Notes under the pieces: generated by a model
Databases searched by the model: none
The model's input: only the letters and a program-made list of their open reading frames with translations
Told to the model about the DNA's origin: nothing
Assembly (NCBI RefSeq): GCF_002847525.1
Contig: NZ_PKKM01000004.1
Span: forward strand, 124,001 to 188,000
Reading direction: 5' to 3'
Source of the DNA: Schaalia odontolytica
GTDB lineage: Bacteria; Actinomycetota; Actinomycetes; Actinomycetales; Actinomycetaceae
Length of the DNA: 64,000 nucleotides
Program-made: the position numbers and the translations under genes
Shown: piece by piece, positions 1-8,198 of the stretch
Position numbering within the stretch: the first letter of the stretch is position 1
Layout of the letters: every line of letters begins with the position of its first letter

Positions 1-162
1 GCGACCGGTGATAGGGGTCAACTGCTCGAAGCCCAACTGGGGCGACACATTCTCCAGCCCCGCAGGAACATCGATTCGCGGCCACCCGCGGCGCCACCGC
101 GCTTTTTCACCAATGCGATGATCGCCCATTTCAACATGATCTCGCCATAGTCACTGAACTCA

Positions 163-750
163 TCATCGAATATACGGACGCCCAAGCCACTGACGAAGCA
201 GAGGCCCGCCGTCGGGAAGCATGTACGCGTGCAACAGTTCAGACGGAGACACATCGTAGAGCCAGGCGAGGGACACGCAGTAACGCTCGCTCATAGAGTA
301 GAACTCCAAATGCTCACCATTCGGTCCATCAAGGGCAGCGTATCGCCACGTCGGCCTCTCTTCAAGCACCCAACCGACAGGCAACTCATCGCCCCTGATC
401 GGCACACCCAACGTCTGCAGGCCCAGAGAGTGGCGCAGGATTGAAGCCGTGTAGTTGACCATCACCTTTTGAGTGAGCTCCATCGACGCCGAATTGAAAA
501 AACCCTGCGTTCTCACCTGACCGCGTTCCTCTTCATCGAAGCAGTATTGCCCGTCCTCCAACCACAGGAGCATTCCCGATCCGAACCCCGCATCGATCGA
601 CAGGCCGGTGCCACCTCGTTTGAAGCCGTTGTACACCTTCAGTCCAGTGTGCCGGTTCATGACCGCCACATACTCGTCCAGGAAGGCCATCGGGTCATTT
701 TTCTTCCCCGAGCCCATCCTGCCAAAAAAGCAACTGAAAGCATTCAGCAT
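163..750 (-). CDS. Imm61-like putative immunity protein, paralogue 1
   Basis: This is a 195-residue soluble protein with no signal peptide or membrane segment. It aligns end to end with the next gene, including the PMAFLDEY motif near the N-terminus and the PDGGPLL motif near the C-terminus. The general pattern (a GL-x-x-LG-x-P segment, then GDELP-x-G, then a C-terminal PDG-x-PLL) resembles what I recall of Imm61-type polymorphic-toxin immunity proteins. That family call is from memory and tentative. The start at 750 is chosen over an upstream start because it matches the N-terminus of the paralogue and follows a GGGAG ribosome-binding site. No cognate toxin gene is visible, but it could lie beyond the left edge of the window. 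Confidence 0.6.
   Translation of the reverse strand: MLNAFSCFFGRMGSGKKNDPMAFLDEYVAVMNRHTGLKVYNGFKRGGTGLSIDAGFGSGMLLWLEDGQYCFDEEERGQVRTQGFFNSASMELTQKVMVNYTASILRHSLGLQTLGVPIRGDELPVGWVLEERPTWRYAALDGPNGEHLEFYSMSERYCVSLAWLYDVSPSELLHAYMLPDGGPLLRQWLGRPYIR
251..540. repeat. Near-identical 290-bp block shared with 901-1190
   Basis: By direct comparison this block matches 901-1190 at a constant offset of 650 bp. I find two mismatches (328 against 978, and 338 against 988). Identity stops abruptly on both sides, inside the coding sequences, which suggests gene conversion. Confidence 0.9.
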
Positions 751-812
751 TGCATTCTCCCTCTCCCCAGGAGCCCGCCAGCTAACAACGATGGCCCCTG
801 AAGCAACCGTCC

Positions 813-1400
813 TCACCGCAGATACGGGCGCCCGAGCCAGCGACGAAGCAACGGCCCGCCGTCGGGAATCATGTACGCATTGAGCAGCTCGGAGGGAGTC
901 ACATCGTAGAGCCAGGCGAGGGACACGCAGTAACGCTCGCTCATAGAGTAGAACTCCAAATGCTCACCATTCGGTCCGTCAAGGGCAACGTATCGCCACG
1001 TCGGCCTCTCTTCAAGCACCCAACCGACAGGCAACTCATCGCCCCTGATCGGCACACCCAACGTCTGCAGGCCCAGAGAGTGGCGCAGGATTGAAGCCGT
1101 GTAGTTGACCATCACCTTTTGAGTGAGCTCCATCGACGCCGAATTGAAAAAACCCTGCGTTCTCACCTGACCGCGTTCCTCTTCATCGAAACAGTAGTGA
1201 CCATCCTCCAACCACAACACAGCACTCTCACTAAACGCATTGTCAATCGAAAGGCCCGTACGCCCCCATTTGAAACCATTACGCACCTTAACCCGAGCGT
1301 GCCGGTTCATGACCGCCGCATACTCGTCCAGGAAGGCCATCGGGTCATCCCCTTCCCCGGATGCACCTCTCTTAAAGAATCGTCCCAATGCGTGCAGCAC
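813..1400 (-). CDS. Imm61-like putative immunity protein, paralogue 2
   Basis: This 195-residue protein has the same length as paralogue 1, which lies 62 bp downstream. It begins with GTG preceded by GGAGG. The N-terminal third (roughly residues 1-70) differs clearly between the copies, whereas the next ~97 residues are almost identical and the C-terminal tail differs again. That fits duplication followed by gene conversion or recent recombination in the middle of the gene. Tandem divergent immunity genes are typical of toxin-immunity loci, where extra copies guard against related toxins. The role is inferred from that pattern and from a tentative Imm61 resemblance. A generic hypothetical protein remains possible. 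Confidence 0.6.
   Translation of the reverse strand: MLHALGRFFKRGASGEGDDPMAFLDEYAAVMNRHARVKVRNGFKWGRTGLSIDNAFSESAVLWLEDGHYCFDEEERGQVRTQGFFNSASMELTQKVMVNYTASILRHSLGLQTLGVPIRGDELPVGWVLEERPTWRYVALDGPNGEHLEFYSMSERYCVSLAWLYDVTPSELLNAYMIPDGGPLLRRWLGRPYLR
901..1190. repeat. Second copy of the 290-bp immunity-gene block
   Basis: This is the partner of 251-540. It lies within paralogue 2, and the sequences diverge immediately outside it. Confidence 0.9.
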
Positions 1401-1503
1401 TGTCTTCCTCCCGATTGCCAGTCACATTCGATAGCTGACGAGCACAGCGAGTACCGCCCACACGACTCGTTTGAGTAAACGGCACAGCTACTCACGCCTT
1501 CAC

Positions 1504-3438
1504 TCACTCGAGCAAATCCGCCGCCTCGAGCCAGGCCTCCTCCAGCTCGTCCATCTCGGCCAGGACGTCCTGGTGGGCCGCTGAGACCTTCGTCAGCTCG
1601 GACACCGCCGAAGGATCCGTCGCCACCTGGATCGACAGTTTCTCCAGCTTCGCCTCCAGGTTCGAGGCCTCCGCCCGCAGGCGCTCCAGCTTGCGTTCGA
1701 TGCGGGCCACTTCCTTCTTGGCCGCGCGCCGCGCCGCAGCGTCACTCACGCCACCGCGAGCGCTCCCCTGCCCCGCACTGTCCTCGCCCGAGGAGGCGTC
1801 CGCGGAGGGAGCGGCAGAGCGGGAGGCGGAGCCGGCCTCGTCGGCGCGAGAGGACGAACCAAACGCCCCGAGGTCGCCGGAGGCGCGCATCTGCAGGTAC
1901 TGTTCGACGCCGCCGGGCAGGGCGCGGACCTGGCCGTCGCCGAGGAGGGCGACCTGGTGGTCGGTGACCCGCTCGAGGAGGTAGCGGTCGTGGGAGACGA
2001 CGACGAGGGTGCCCGGGAACGTGTCGAGTAGGTCCTCCATGGACGCCAGGGTGTCGGTGTCGAGGTCGTTCGTGGGCTCGTCGAGGAGCAGCACGTTCGG
2101 CTGGCTCATGAGCAGGCGCATGAGCTGGAGGCGGCGGCGCTCGCCGCCCGAGATCTCGCTGATGCGCGTGTAGGCGCGGGCGCGCGTGAAGCCCATGCGC
2201 TCCGTCATCTGCGAGGCGCTGACCTCCTTGCCGTCCACGACGACGGTCTGGGCGACGTCGGCGACGGCCTCGACGACGCGCATGTCGGCCAGTGCGTCGA
2301 GCTCATGCGTGTCCTGAGAGAGGGTCGCAACCTGGACGGTCTTTCCGCGCTTGACGCGCCCCGAGGTGGGCTCGAGGTCGCCGCGCAGCAGGTTCAGAAT
2401 CGTCGTCTTGCCGGCGCCATTGACGCCGACGATGCCGACGCGCTCGGCGGGGGCCAGGCGCCACGTGACGCCCTTGAGGATGTCCAGGCGCGAGCCGTCG
2501 GGGCGCGTGAAGGACACGGAGACGTCCTCGAGGTCGATGACGTCCTTGCCCAGGCGCGCGGTCGCCATCTTCACCAGCTCGACGGTGTCGCGCGGCGGCG
2601 GCACGTCGGCGATGAGGGCCTCGGCGGCGGCGATGTGGAACTTCGGCTTGGAGGTGCGGGCGGGTGCCCCGCGGCGCAGCCAGGCGAGCTCCTTGGTGAG
2701 CAGGTTGGCGCGCTTGGCGGCGGCCACGTCCGCCTGGCGCATGCGCTCGGCGCGGGCGAGCGTGTAGGCGGCGTAGGAGCCGTCGTAGATTTCGACGTGC
2801 CCGGCGATCTGCGGACGGTCGCCGCCCGGGTCGACGCCGGGGACGACCTCCCAGATGTGCTCACACACAGCGTCGAGGAACCAGCGGTCGTGGGTGACGG
2901 CCAAGAGCGCGCCGGACGCGCCGGGGCGGGCGAAGCGGGCGTTCAGGTGCGCGGCCAGCCAGGCCACGCCCTCGACGTCGAGGTGGTTGGTGGGCTCGTC
3001 CAGGCACACGATGTCCGCGGTGGCCGCGAGGACGCGGGCGAGCGCGACGCGGCGGCGCTGTCCGCCCGACAGGGTACCGACGAGGGCGGCGGGATTGATG
3101 TCGGCGAGGAGTCCGGCGTGGATGTCGCGCACGGCCGGGTCGGAGGCCCACTCGTACTCCTCCATGCCGGGGTGAACGGCCTGGATCACGGTGTCCTCGG
3201 GGTCGAGAGTGTCCGCCTGGGTGAGGACGGCGACGCGCACACCGTCGCGTCGGGTCACCACTCCCCCGTCGGGTTCCTGCGTGCCAGCGACGATGCGCAG
3301 GAGCGTGGACTTTCCGGCGCCGTTGGGGCCGAGGATGCCGACGCGGCTGCCGTCGTCGAGGCCGACCGTGACCCCTTCGAGGAGCTTGCGCGACCCCGCG
3401 AGGGCGCCGACGTTTTGGGTTCCGAGCAGGTGCGCCAT
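1504..3438 (-). CDS. ABC-F family ATPase (Uup-like)
   Basis: This 644-residue cytoplasmic protein has two ABC ATPase domains and no membrane segments. Domain 1 has a GPNGAGKST Walker A near residue 38, an LSGGQRRR signature near 123 and Walker B LDEPTNHLD. Domain 2 has GVNGAGKTT, ISGGERRR and LLDEPTNDLD. A serine/alanine-rich stretch then leads to a C-terminal coiled coil (about residues 565-640), as in Uup-type ABC-F proteins. ABC-F proteins act on the ribosome rather than in transport. The exact role here (translation factor, antibiotic protection or replication-linked Uup function) cannot be read from sequence. The start codon overlaps the ispE stop by one base (TGATG), indicating translational coupling. 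Confidence 0.92.
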   Translation of the reverse strand: MAHLLGTQNVGALAGSRKLLEGVTVGLDDGSRVGILGPNGAGKSTLLRIVAGTQEPDGGVVTRRDGVRVAVLTQADTLDPEDTVIQAVHPGMEEYEWASDPAVRDIHAGLLADINPAALVGTLSGGQRRRVALARVLAATADIVCLDEPTNHLDVEGVAWLAAHLNARFARPGASGALLAVTHDRWFLDAVCEHIWEVVPGVDPGGDRPQIAGHVEIYDGSYAAYTLARAERMRQADVAAAKRANLLTKELAWLRRGAPARTSKPKFHIAAAEALIADVPPPRDTVELVKMATARLGKDVIDLEDVSVSFTRPDGSRLDILKGVTWRLAPAERVGIVGVNGAGKTTILNLLRGDLEPTSGRVKRGKTVQVATLSQDTHELDALADMRVVEAVADVAQTVVVDGKEVSASQMTERMGFTRARAYTRISEISGGERRRLQLMRLLMSQPNVLLLDEPTNDLDTDTLASMEDLLDTFPGTLVVVSHDRYLLERVTDHQVALLGDGQVRALPGGVEQYLQMRASGDLGAFGSSSRADEAGSASRSAAPSADASSGEDSAGQGSARGGVSDAAARRAAKKEVARIERKLERLRAEASNLEAKLEKLSIQVATDPSAVSELTKVSAAHQDVLAEMDELEEAWLEAADLLE

Positions 3439-4412
3439 CAGATGGCCTCCGTCGATTCGATGCGGGCGCCACGTGCGGGCCCGTGGGTGGGGATCGCGCG
3501 AGCGACCGTGGGAGCGTCGCTCAAGGTTGCCGCCAGGGTCTGGGCGTGCTCGGCGTCGCGCGCGAGGGCCGCGACGGTCGGGCCGGACCCAGACAGCGTA
3601 ACGGCCAGAGCTCCCGCGTCCTTCGCGGCACCGATAGTCTCGGCCAGCTCGGCGCGCAGGCGCAGGGCGGGTGCCTGCAGGTCATTGACGAGGCAGTGGC
3701 GCAGTTCCTCGTGTCCCCCGCAGAGGGCGGCGACCTCCTCGGGCGTGGGTTCGGCCAGGGCGGGCGCACCCGCCGCGTCGACACGGTCGAACTCGCGGAA
3801 CACCTCGGGGGTGGACAGACCCTCGCGGGACAGGAACATGACCCAGTGGTGGCGCCCCTCCTCGTCCCCCTCGCGCAGGACGCTCATGTGGTCCCCGCGC
3901 CCGGTTCCCAGCGCAATGCCGCCGGCCAGGCAGGCGGGGACGTCTGCGCCCAGCGAGCGGCCGATCGCCTGCAGCTGCTCGTCGCCCAGGCCCAGCTCCC
4001 ACAGCTCGTTGCAGGCCACCAGGGCGGCGGCCGCGTCGGCGGACCCGCCCGCCATGCCGCCGGCGACGGGGACGCGCTTGTCGACGCGGATACTCAGGCC
4101 CGCGGCGGTGGACGCCCAGGGGCCCGCGGCAGCGAGGCGCTGGAGGACGCGCGCGGCGCGCACGGCCAGGTGGGTGGCCGGGTCCACGTCCGCCATGGCG
4201 CGGGTCGTGGCCTCGTCGACGCTGCCGTCGGGCAGGTACGCGATTGTCTCGACGCGCACGCCGGGCGTCTTCGAGGTGCGCACGGTGACGGTTTCACGCA
4301 GGTTCAGGGCCTCGAAAACCGTGACGAGGGGGTGGTAGCCGTCGGACGTGGGCGCTCCGACGCGCAGGGTCAGGTTGACTTTTCCGGGCGCACTGGCGCG
4401 CACTTCACGCAT
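3438..4412 (-). CDS. ispE: 4-diphosphocytidyl-2-C-methyl-D-erythritol kinase
   Basis: IspE phosphorylates the 2-hydroxyl of CDP-methylerythritol in the non-mevalonate isoprenoid pathway. The 324-residue protein has the GHMP-kinase pattern: an N-terminal APGKVNLTL segment with its substrate-side Lys-x-Asn, the glycine/serine-rich ATP loop VAGGMAGGSAD at about residues 116-126, and a C-terminal SGSGPTVAAL motif. Length is normal to slightly long for the family. The gene sits directly after rsmA and is coupled to the downstream ABC-F gene, matching the conserved actinobacterial order rsmA-ispE. Confidence 0.95.
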   Translation of the reverse strand: MREVRASAPGKVNLTLRVGAPTSDGYHPLVTVFEALNLRETVTVRTSKTPGVRVETIAYLPDGSVDEATTRAMADVDPATHLAVRAARVLQRLAAAGPWASTAAGLSIRVDKRVPVAGGMAGGSADAAAALVACNELWELGLGDEQLQAIGRSLGADVPACLAGGIALGTGRGDHMSVLREGDEEGRHHWVMFLSREGLSTPEVFREFDRVDAAGAPALAEPTPEEVAALCGGHEELRHCLVNDLQAPALRLRAELAETIGAAKDAGALAVTLSGSGPTVAALARDAEHAQTLAATLSDAPTVARAIPTHGPARGARIESTEAI

Positions 4413-4451
4413 GGCGTTCCTTCTTCCTGCCGATTGTGTGACCGGCGGCCG

Positions 4452-5441
4452 TCAGCGGGCTGCGGTCGACGCCGCGAGGGTGCCGTTTGCGCGGGCCTCG
4501 ATGACGGCACGGCCCAGCTCGACGAACTCGTCGATCGAGAGGGTCTCGCCGCGGCGCGTCGGGTCGATGCCGGCGGCGGACAGGAGGGCCTCGGAGGCCT
4601 CGGGGCCGCCCGCCCAGTTCTTGAGGGCCGCACGCAGGGTCTTGCGACGCTGCCCGAAGGCCACGTCGGTGACCTCGAAAGTGGCGCGGCGCAGCTCGTC
4701 GTCCCCGCGCGGGGTCTCCAGGCGCGTCAGGCGCACGAGGGCACTATCCACGCCGGGCACGGGCCAAAACACCGAGCGGCCGATCGTCCCCGCGCGCTCC
4801 ACCGAGCCGTACCAGGAGGCCTTCACGGAAGGCACGCCGTAGGTGCGCGATCCGGGGCCAGCGGCCAGGCGGTCCGCGACCTCGGCCTGGACCATGACGA
4901 CGACACCCTGGATGGAGGGGAAGGCCTCAAGCATGTTGAGCAGAACCGGCACGGCCACGTTGTACGGCAGGTTCGCGACGAGTTTGGTGGGGGCGGGCCA
5001 GTCCACGCCGAAGTCATCGACACCGCTGATTTCCGTCGCATCCATGGTCACGACGTGGAAACGGTCGGCGGCCTCGCTCATGCGGGCGTGCACGGTCTGC
5101 GGCAGCGCTGCGGCCAGGGGCGGGTCAATCTCGACGGCCCGCACGCGCGCACCGACTTCCAGGAGCGCGAGCGTCAGGGAGCCGAGACCCGGGCCGACCT
5201 CAACGACCTCGTCGCCCTCTTCGACGCCTCCGGCTGCGACGATCTTGCGCACCGTGCCCGCGTCATGCACGAAGTTCTGGCCCAGCACCTTGGTGGGGCG
5301 GATGCCGAGCGCCTCGGAGATCGCCTTGACTTCGAGGGGGCCGAGCAGGCCCGTCTCGGAGGGCACGGCTCCCTCGGGCAGGGTCGGGTCGAGGCGGCTG
5401 CGCGTGTCGCGCTGGTTTCGGGGGCTGGAGGATCGGCTCAC
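4452..5441 (-). CDS. rsmA: 16S rRNA (adenine1518-N6/adenine1519-N6)-dimethyltransferase
   Basis: RsmA (KsgA) dimethylates two adjacent adenines in the 3' hairpin of 16S rRNA during late 30S assembly, using S-adenosylmethionine. The 329-residue protein contains GQNFVHD, the SAM-binding [11 protein letters not shown] motif and the catalytic [11 protein letters not shown] motif of this Rossmann methyltransferase family. The first 30 or so residues are a charged, poorly conserved extension, so the true start could lie slightly downstream. It lies 39 bp upstream of ispE, probably in one operon. Confidence 0.95.
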   Translation of the reverse strand: MSRSSSPRNQRDTRSRLDPTLPEGAVPSETGLLGPLEVKAISEALGIRPTKVLGQNFVHDAGTVRKIVAAGGVEEGDEVVEVGPGLGSLTLALLEVGARVRAVEIDPPLAAALPQTVHARMSEAADRFHVVTMDATEISGVDDFGVDWPAPTKLVANLPYNVAVPVLLNMLEAFPSIQGVVVMVQAEVADRLAAGPGSRTYGVPSVKASWYGSVERAGTIGRSVFWPVPGVDSALVRLTRLETPRGDDELRRATFEVTDVAFGQRRKTLRAALKNWAGGPEASEALLSAAGIDPTRRGETLSIDEFVELGRAVIEARANGTLAASTAAR

Positions 5442-5522
5442 GCTGGCAAGTCTAGTGCACGGGGCCGACGAGGCCGGGGCAAGCGGCGCTGTGAGGCTCA
5501 GCCATCTGTGAGGCTCGAAGCG

Positions 5523-6179
5523 TCACTGAGCGGGTGGAGGCGGCAGAACGACGCGCACCTCGTACTTGCTGGCCTGCTCGCCGAGAACAGCGTTGACTTG
5601 CTTCTTCACGATGTCTTCCACACGCCCCTGCGCCTTGTCGAGCAGGCCCTTGGAGATGGCCTCGTCTGCGGCAGCGGTCTCCCGTTCCGCCAGGAAGGTG
5701 GTGACTTCTCCGACCTCGATCTGGTTGACAACGGAGAAAGACTGGTCGTAGGTCTCGACCGAGGCGGGGTCGATGGAGGCGGAGAGAACTTCGACGGCAG
5801 GCACGGTCACCGTCACAACGTGGGCCGCCTCGTCAACCTCAACCTGAATCTGGCTCACATCGGCCACCCCGGCCTTCACCTCACCCGAATAGGTGATGAG
5901 GTAATGGGCACCCGTCCCCGGCACTTCCATGCCGAACACCTTGGTTCCCTCCTCAGAGTATTTCCCCACCTGGGTGAAGTTGTAGGACTCAGTGGCGAGT
6001 TCACCAATGTCAGCGAAAGAGTTTTTCACAAGAGTCGTGTCAACGGTGACGACAGGTTCCGCACCCTGATCCTGCGTGGACCCAAAGCCGAGTACGGGGG
6101 CAGCCTTCATGCCACCGGCGAATCCTGCTCCTGCAATCGCCAACGATGCAACCACTCGAGCAACGCCGGAAAAACCCAT
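5523..6179 (-). CDS. DUF4230 domain-containing membrane-anchored protein
   Basis: This 218-residue protein has an N-terminal hydrophobic segment (about residues 5-26) that could be an anchor or signal, then an extracytoplasmic region matching the DUF4230 pattern: repeated beta-rich ITYSGEVKAGVADVSQIQV-like stretches followed by a helical C-terminus. It ends in a proline-rich tail. DUF4230 has no established biochemical role. It lies between the rsmA-ispE group and the two Rpf-like cell-wall enzymes, which fits an envelope function but does not prove one. The start is preceded by GAGGTC. Its upstream region carries the 19-bp repeat array. Confidence 0.8.
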   Translation of the reverse strand: MGFSGVARVVASLAIAGAGFAGGMKAAPVLGFGSTQDQGAEPVVTVDTTLVKNSFADIGELATESYNFTQVGKYSEEGTKVFGMEVPGTGAHYLITYSGEVKAGVADVSQIQVEVDEAAHVVTVTVPAVEVLSASIDPASVETYDQSFSVVNQIEVGEVTTFLAERETAAADEAISKGLLDKAQGRVEDIVKKQVNAVLGEQASKYEVRVVLPPPPAQ

Positions 6180-6274
6180 GATGACCTCACTGACACAAAC
6201 ACGATGAATATTAGGTAACCTTCACGGGAATTGTAGGGTAAGTGTCAAGGTGACACAACAGCGGCGCCACGCAG

Positions 6275-6434
6275 ATAGGTCACGCACATCCGGATAGGTT
6301 GCACGCTTCCGGATAGGTTAGCCACATCCGGATAGGTTAATAAGCTATCCGGATGTTCATTACCTATCCAGATGCTCGTTACCTATCCGGATGTTCATTA
6401 CCTATCCACATCTTCACAACCTATCCACATACCA
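6275..6434. repeat. Mirror-symmetric array of 19-bp repeats
   Basis: The core GATAGGT occurs at 6275, 6294, 6313 and 6332, each exactly 19 bp apart. Its reverse complement ACCTATC (with one variant, AGCTATC) then occurs at 6344, 6363, 6382, 6401 and 6420, again exactly 19 bp apart. The array is therefore two opposed sets around a centre near 6341. Many units extend to CATCCGGATAGGT. It lies upstream of the DUF4230 gene and downstream of the Rpf-like gene. It could be a multi-site operator, a long cruciform or hairpin, or a fast-evolving satellite. Confidence 0.9.
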
Positions 6435-6470
6435 ACGGCGCGCCAGACTGTCGCCTTCCCCAAGAATCTC

Positions 6471-6573
6471 GCACGTAATTTAACTTGTTCAGTTTTTAGC
6501 CACGGCCCAAAACCGCATGTTTTCAACGATACGATTTCAAATCCTGAAAGACACGGCAGGAAATTACGTGCGA
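6471..6573. repeat. Dispersed 103-bp inverted-end element, copy 1
   Basis: The ends are CGCACGTAATTT and AAATTACGTGCG, a perfect 12-bp inverted repeat. The interior carries CAACGAT and TCAAATCCTGAAAG, shared in part with copies at 24563-24665 and 54583-54686. It is intergenic, with no reading frame of note. Confidence 0.85.
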
Positions 6574-6610
6574 CATTGTGGCGGGAGCACGCATGTGACC
6601 ACAGGAAAAG

Positions 6611-6646
6611 GCCGGGCCCGACAACCTTCGTTGTCAGACCCGGCCC
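6611..6646. terminator. Rho-independent-type hairpin after the Rpf-like gene
   Basis: A long GC-rich stem (GGCCGGG pairing with CCCGGCC, continued by GACAAC/GTTGTC around a CTTC tetraloop) lies just downstream of the Rpf-like stop codon. There is no strong U-tract, as is common in actinobacteria. Confidence 0.75.
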
Positions 6647-6662
6647 TCACAAGCTCTCAGAC

Positions 6663-8102
6663 TTAGTACCAGCCCACGGCGTTGGAGTGCGCCCATGCGG
6701 AGCAGGGCGTGCCGTAGCGGCCCTTGATGTAGCCGATACCCCAGTTGATCTGGGTGATCGGGTTGGTGCGCCAGTCAGCGCCGGCCGAGGCCATCTTGGA
6801 GCCCGGCAGCGACTGTGGGATGCCGTAGGCGCCCGACGAGGCGTTCTCAGCGTAGGGGTTCCACTGCGACTCGCGGTTCCACAGGAGGACCAGGCACTGG
6901 TACTCGCTGTCGCCCCAGCCCTGGGCTGCGACGAGGGGCTTGGCCAGCGAACGCGGGTCCTCACCGGAGTAGTTCGTGGGGACGGCACCGGCGGCGGCAG
7001 CGGCAGCAGCGGCGGCGGCAGCCGTGGCGGTATCCGCGTTCTTCGAGTCGGCGGCGATCGCGGCGATCTCTTCCTTCGTGGAGATCGTGCCAAGCTTCGC
7101 ACGGTAGCGCACGGAGGTCGTGCCGTCCGCCTCGGTCTTCTCCTCGAGAGTGGCCTTGGGATCAATACCGGCGGCAACGAGGGCGGCCGGGGTGGCCTCC
7201 TTCGTTCCCTCGCTGCGCACCTGTGTCACGGGCTGCGAGGTCGAGTGCTCGGTGATCGGCACGGAGGTCAGGACCTCGTCGCCGTTCTTTTCCTGCCACA
7301 CAGTCCACGTGGTCACGCCGTTGATGCCGACCGTGGTCACCTGGGACTCGCCCACGAACAGGTCGGAGCTGGTCGCCGTCGTCTCACTGAAGGGGATTTC
7401 GACGGTGGTCGTGGCCTCGCCGCGGGTCACGCGGCTGACGTTGATGGTCAGCTCGCCATTGGGGCCGGTCGAGACGGTCACGCGGTCCAGGGGGTGAACG
7501 GACACGCCGGCCGCTTCGAGGATGGCGCGCGCGTCCTGACCGGGGCGCGCGGCGACCTCGCGGGTCGAGCCGTCCACCGTGACTGCGACGTTACGAGCGC
7601 GCGACACGAGCGGGGTCAACTCGTCACGGGACGAGGAGCGGTCCGCCGCAAGGGAGACAGCCGAGCCCAGCGGAGCGGCGTCGGCGAGGATGCTATCCGC
7701 CGAGGAGGCGGTGGTCCACAGGGTGCGAGTCTGGCCGTCGACCTTCACCGTGTAGGCCTTGGAGGTGCGCACGACAATCGTGTCACCGTCACGCACGGCC
7801 TCAGCCGGGCCGGGCTGCACGAGGTCGTAGCTGCCGATGCTCACACCGGCAGCCTTGAGGGCGTCACCGACGGTGTTACCCCACGAGGTCACGGGACGAG
7901 ACACTCCGTTGACCTCGAGCATGACAGAGGTGTGCGAGGAGGCGACGCCGACACCGGCGATGCCGAGGACACCCGCCGAGGTCAGGGCTGCAACACCCAG
8001 AACGACGCGCGGAGATGGGGCAAAGGAGCGCAGACGGCCACCGAGGACGTGCAGGGCGCTGGCGGCGGACGCACTCAGGGAGGTGCTCAGATGATGGCTC
8101 AC
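6663..8102 (-). CDS. DUF348/G5-domain cell-wall lytic enzyme, Rpf-like with SLT-type end
   Basis: This 479-residue secreted or anchored protein has a hydrophobic segment at about residues 33-54. It is followed by DUF348-type ubiquitin-like repeats (about 60-105, 115-160 and 170-215), a G5 domain (about 225-300) and a linker with an uninterrupted alanine run near residue 385. The C-terminal ~75 residues (NRESQWNPYAENASSGAYGI and onward) resemble an SLT or aggregation-promoting-factor-type lytic domain with a catalytic Glu in NRESQWN. The family cleaves or remodels peptidoglycan at the cell surface. It uses a GTG start with GGAGAA upstream. It differs from the adjacent rpfB-like gene mainly in its catalytic end. 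Confidence 0.85.
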   Translation of the reverse strand: MSHHLSTSLSASAASALHVLGGRLRSFAPSPRVVLGVAALTSAGVLGIAGVGVASSHTSVMLEVNGVSRPVTSWGNTVGDALKAAGVSIGSYDLVQPGPAEAVRDGDTIVVRTSKAYTVKVDGQTRTLWTTASSADSILADAAPLGSAVSLAADRSSSRDELTPLVSRARNVAVTVDGSTREVAARPGQDARAILEAAGVSVHPLDRVTVSTGPNGELTINVSRVTRGEATTTVEIPFSETTATSSDLFVGESQVTTVGINGVTTWTVWQEKNGDEVLTSVPITEHSTSQPVTQVRSEGTKEATPAALVAAGIDPKATLEEKTEADGTTSVRYRAKLGTISTKEEIAAIAADSKNADTATAAAAAAAAAAAGAVPTNYSGEDPRSLAKPLVAAQGWGDSEYQCLVLLWNRESQWNPYAENASSGAYGIPQSLPGSKMASAGADWRTNPITQINWGIGYIKGRYGTPCSAWAHSNAVGWY

Positions 8103-8155
8103 AATTCTCCAGTTACTCGCTATCGGTACTGCTGGTCAGCTTAGCGTGGGCGCTC

Positions 8156-8185
8156 GCTGGCACGCCAGAGTCCTGGCATGCCAGC
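8156..8185. terminator. Hairpin between the two Rpf-like genes
   Basis: GCTGGCACGCCA and TGGCATGCCAGC form a 12-bp stem (one A-C mismatch or G-U pair, depending on the strand read) around a 6-nt loop, placed just after the rpfB-like stop. It could terminate or attenuate transcription before the second gene. Confidence 0.65.
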
Positions 8186-8198
8186 GGGCAATGTCACG

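Noticed and set aside
1-162. Gene at the left edge
   Set aside because: A minus-strand frame starting near 138 lacks recognisable motifs and has only a weak ribosome-binding site. The region is too short to judge.
2305-4338. Long reading frame antisense to the ABC-F and ispE genes
   Set aside because: It mirrors two unmistakable minus-strand genes. Its protein is Gly/Ala/Arg-rich with no motifs, as expected for shadows in GC-rich DNA. The same applies to other long antisense frames, such as 6372-8144, 48686-52390 and 56204-57808.
6275-6434. CRISPR array
   Set aside because: The repeats are 19 bp apart with almost no spacer and reverse orientation halfway. No cas genes are nearby.
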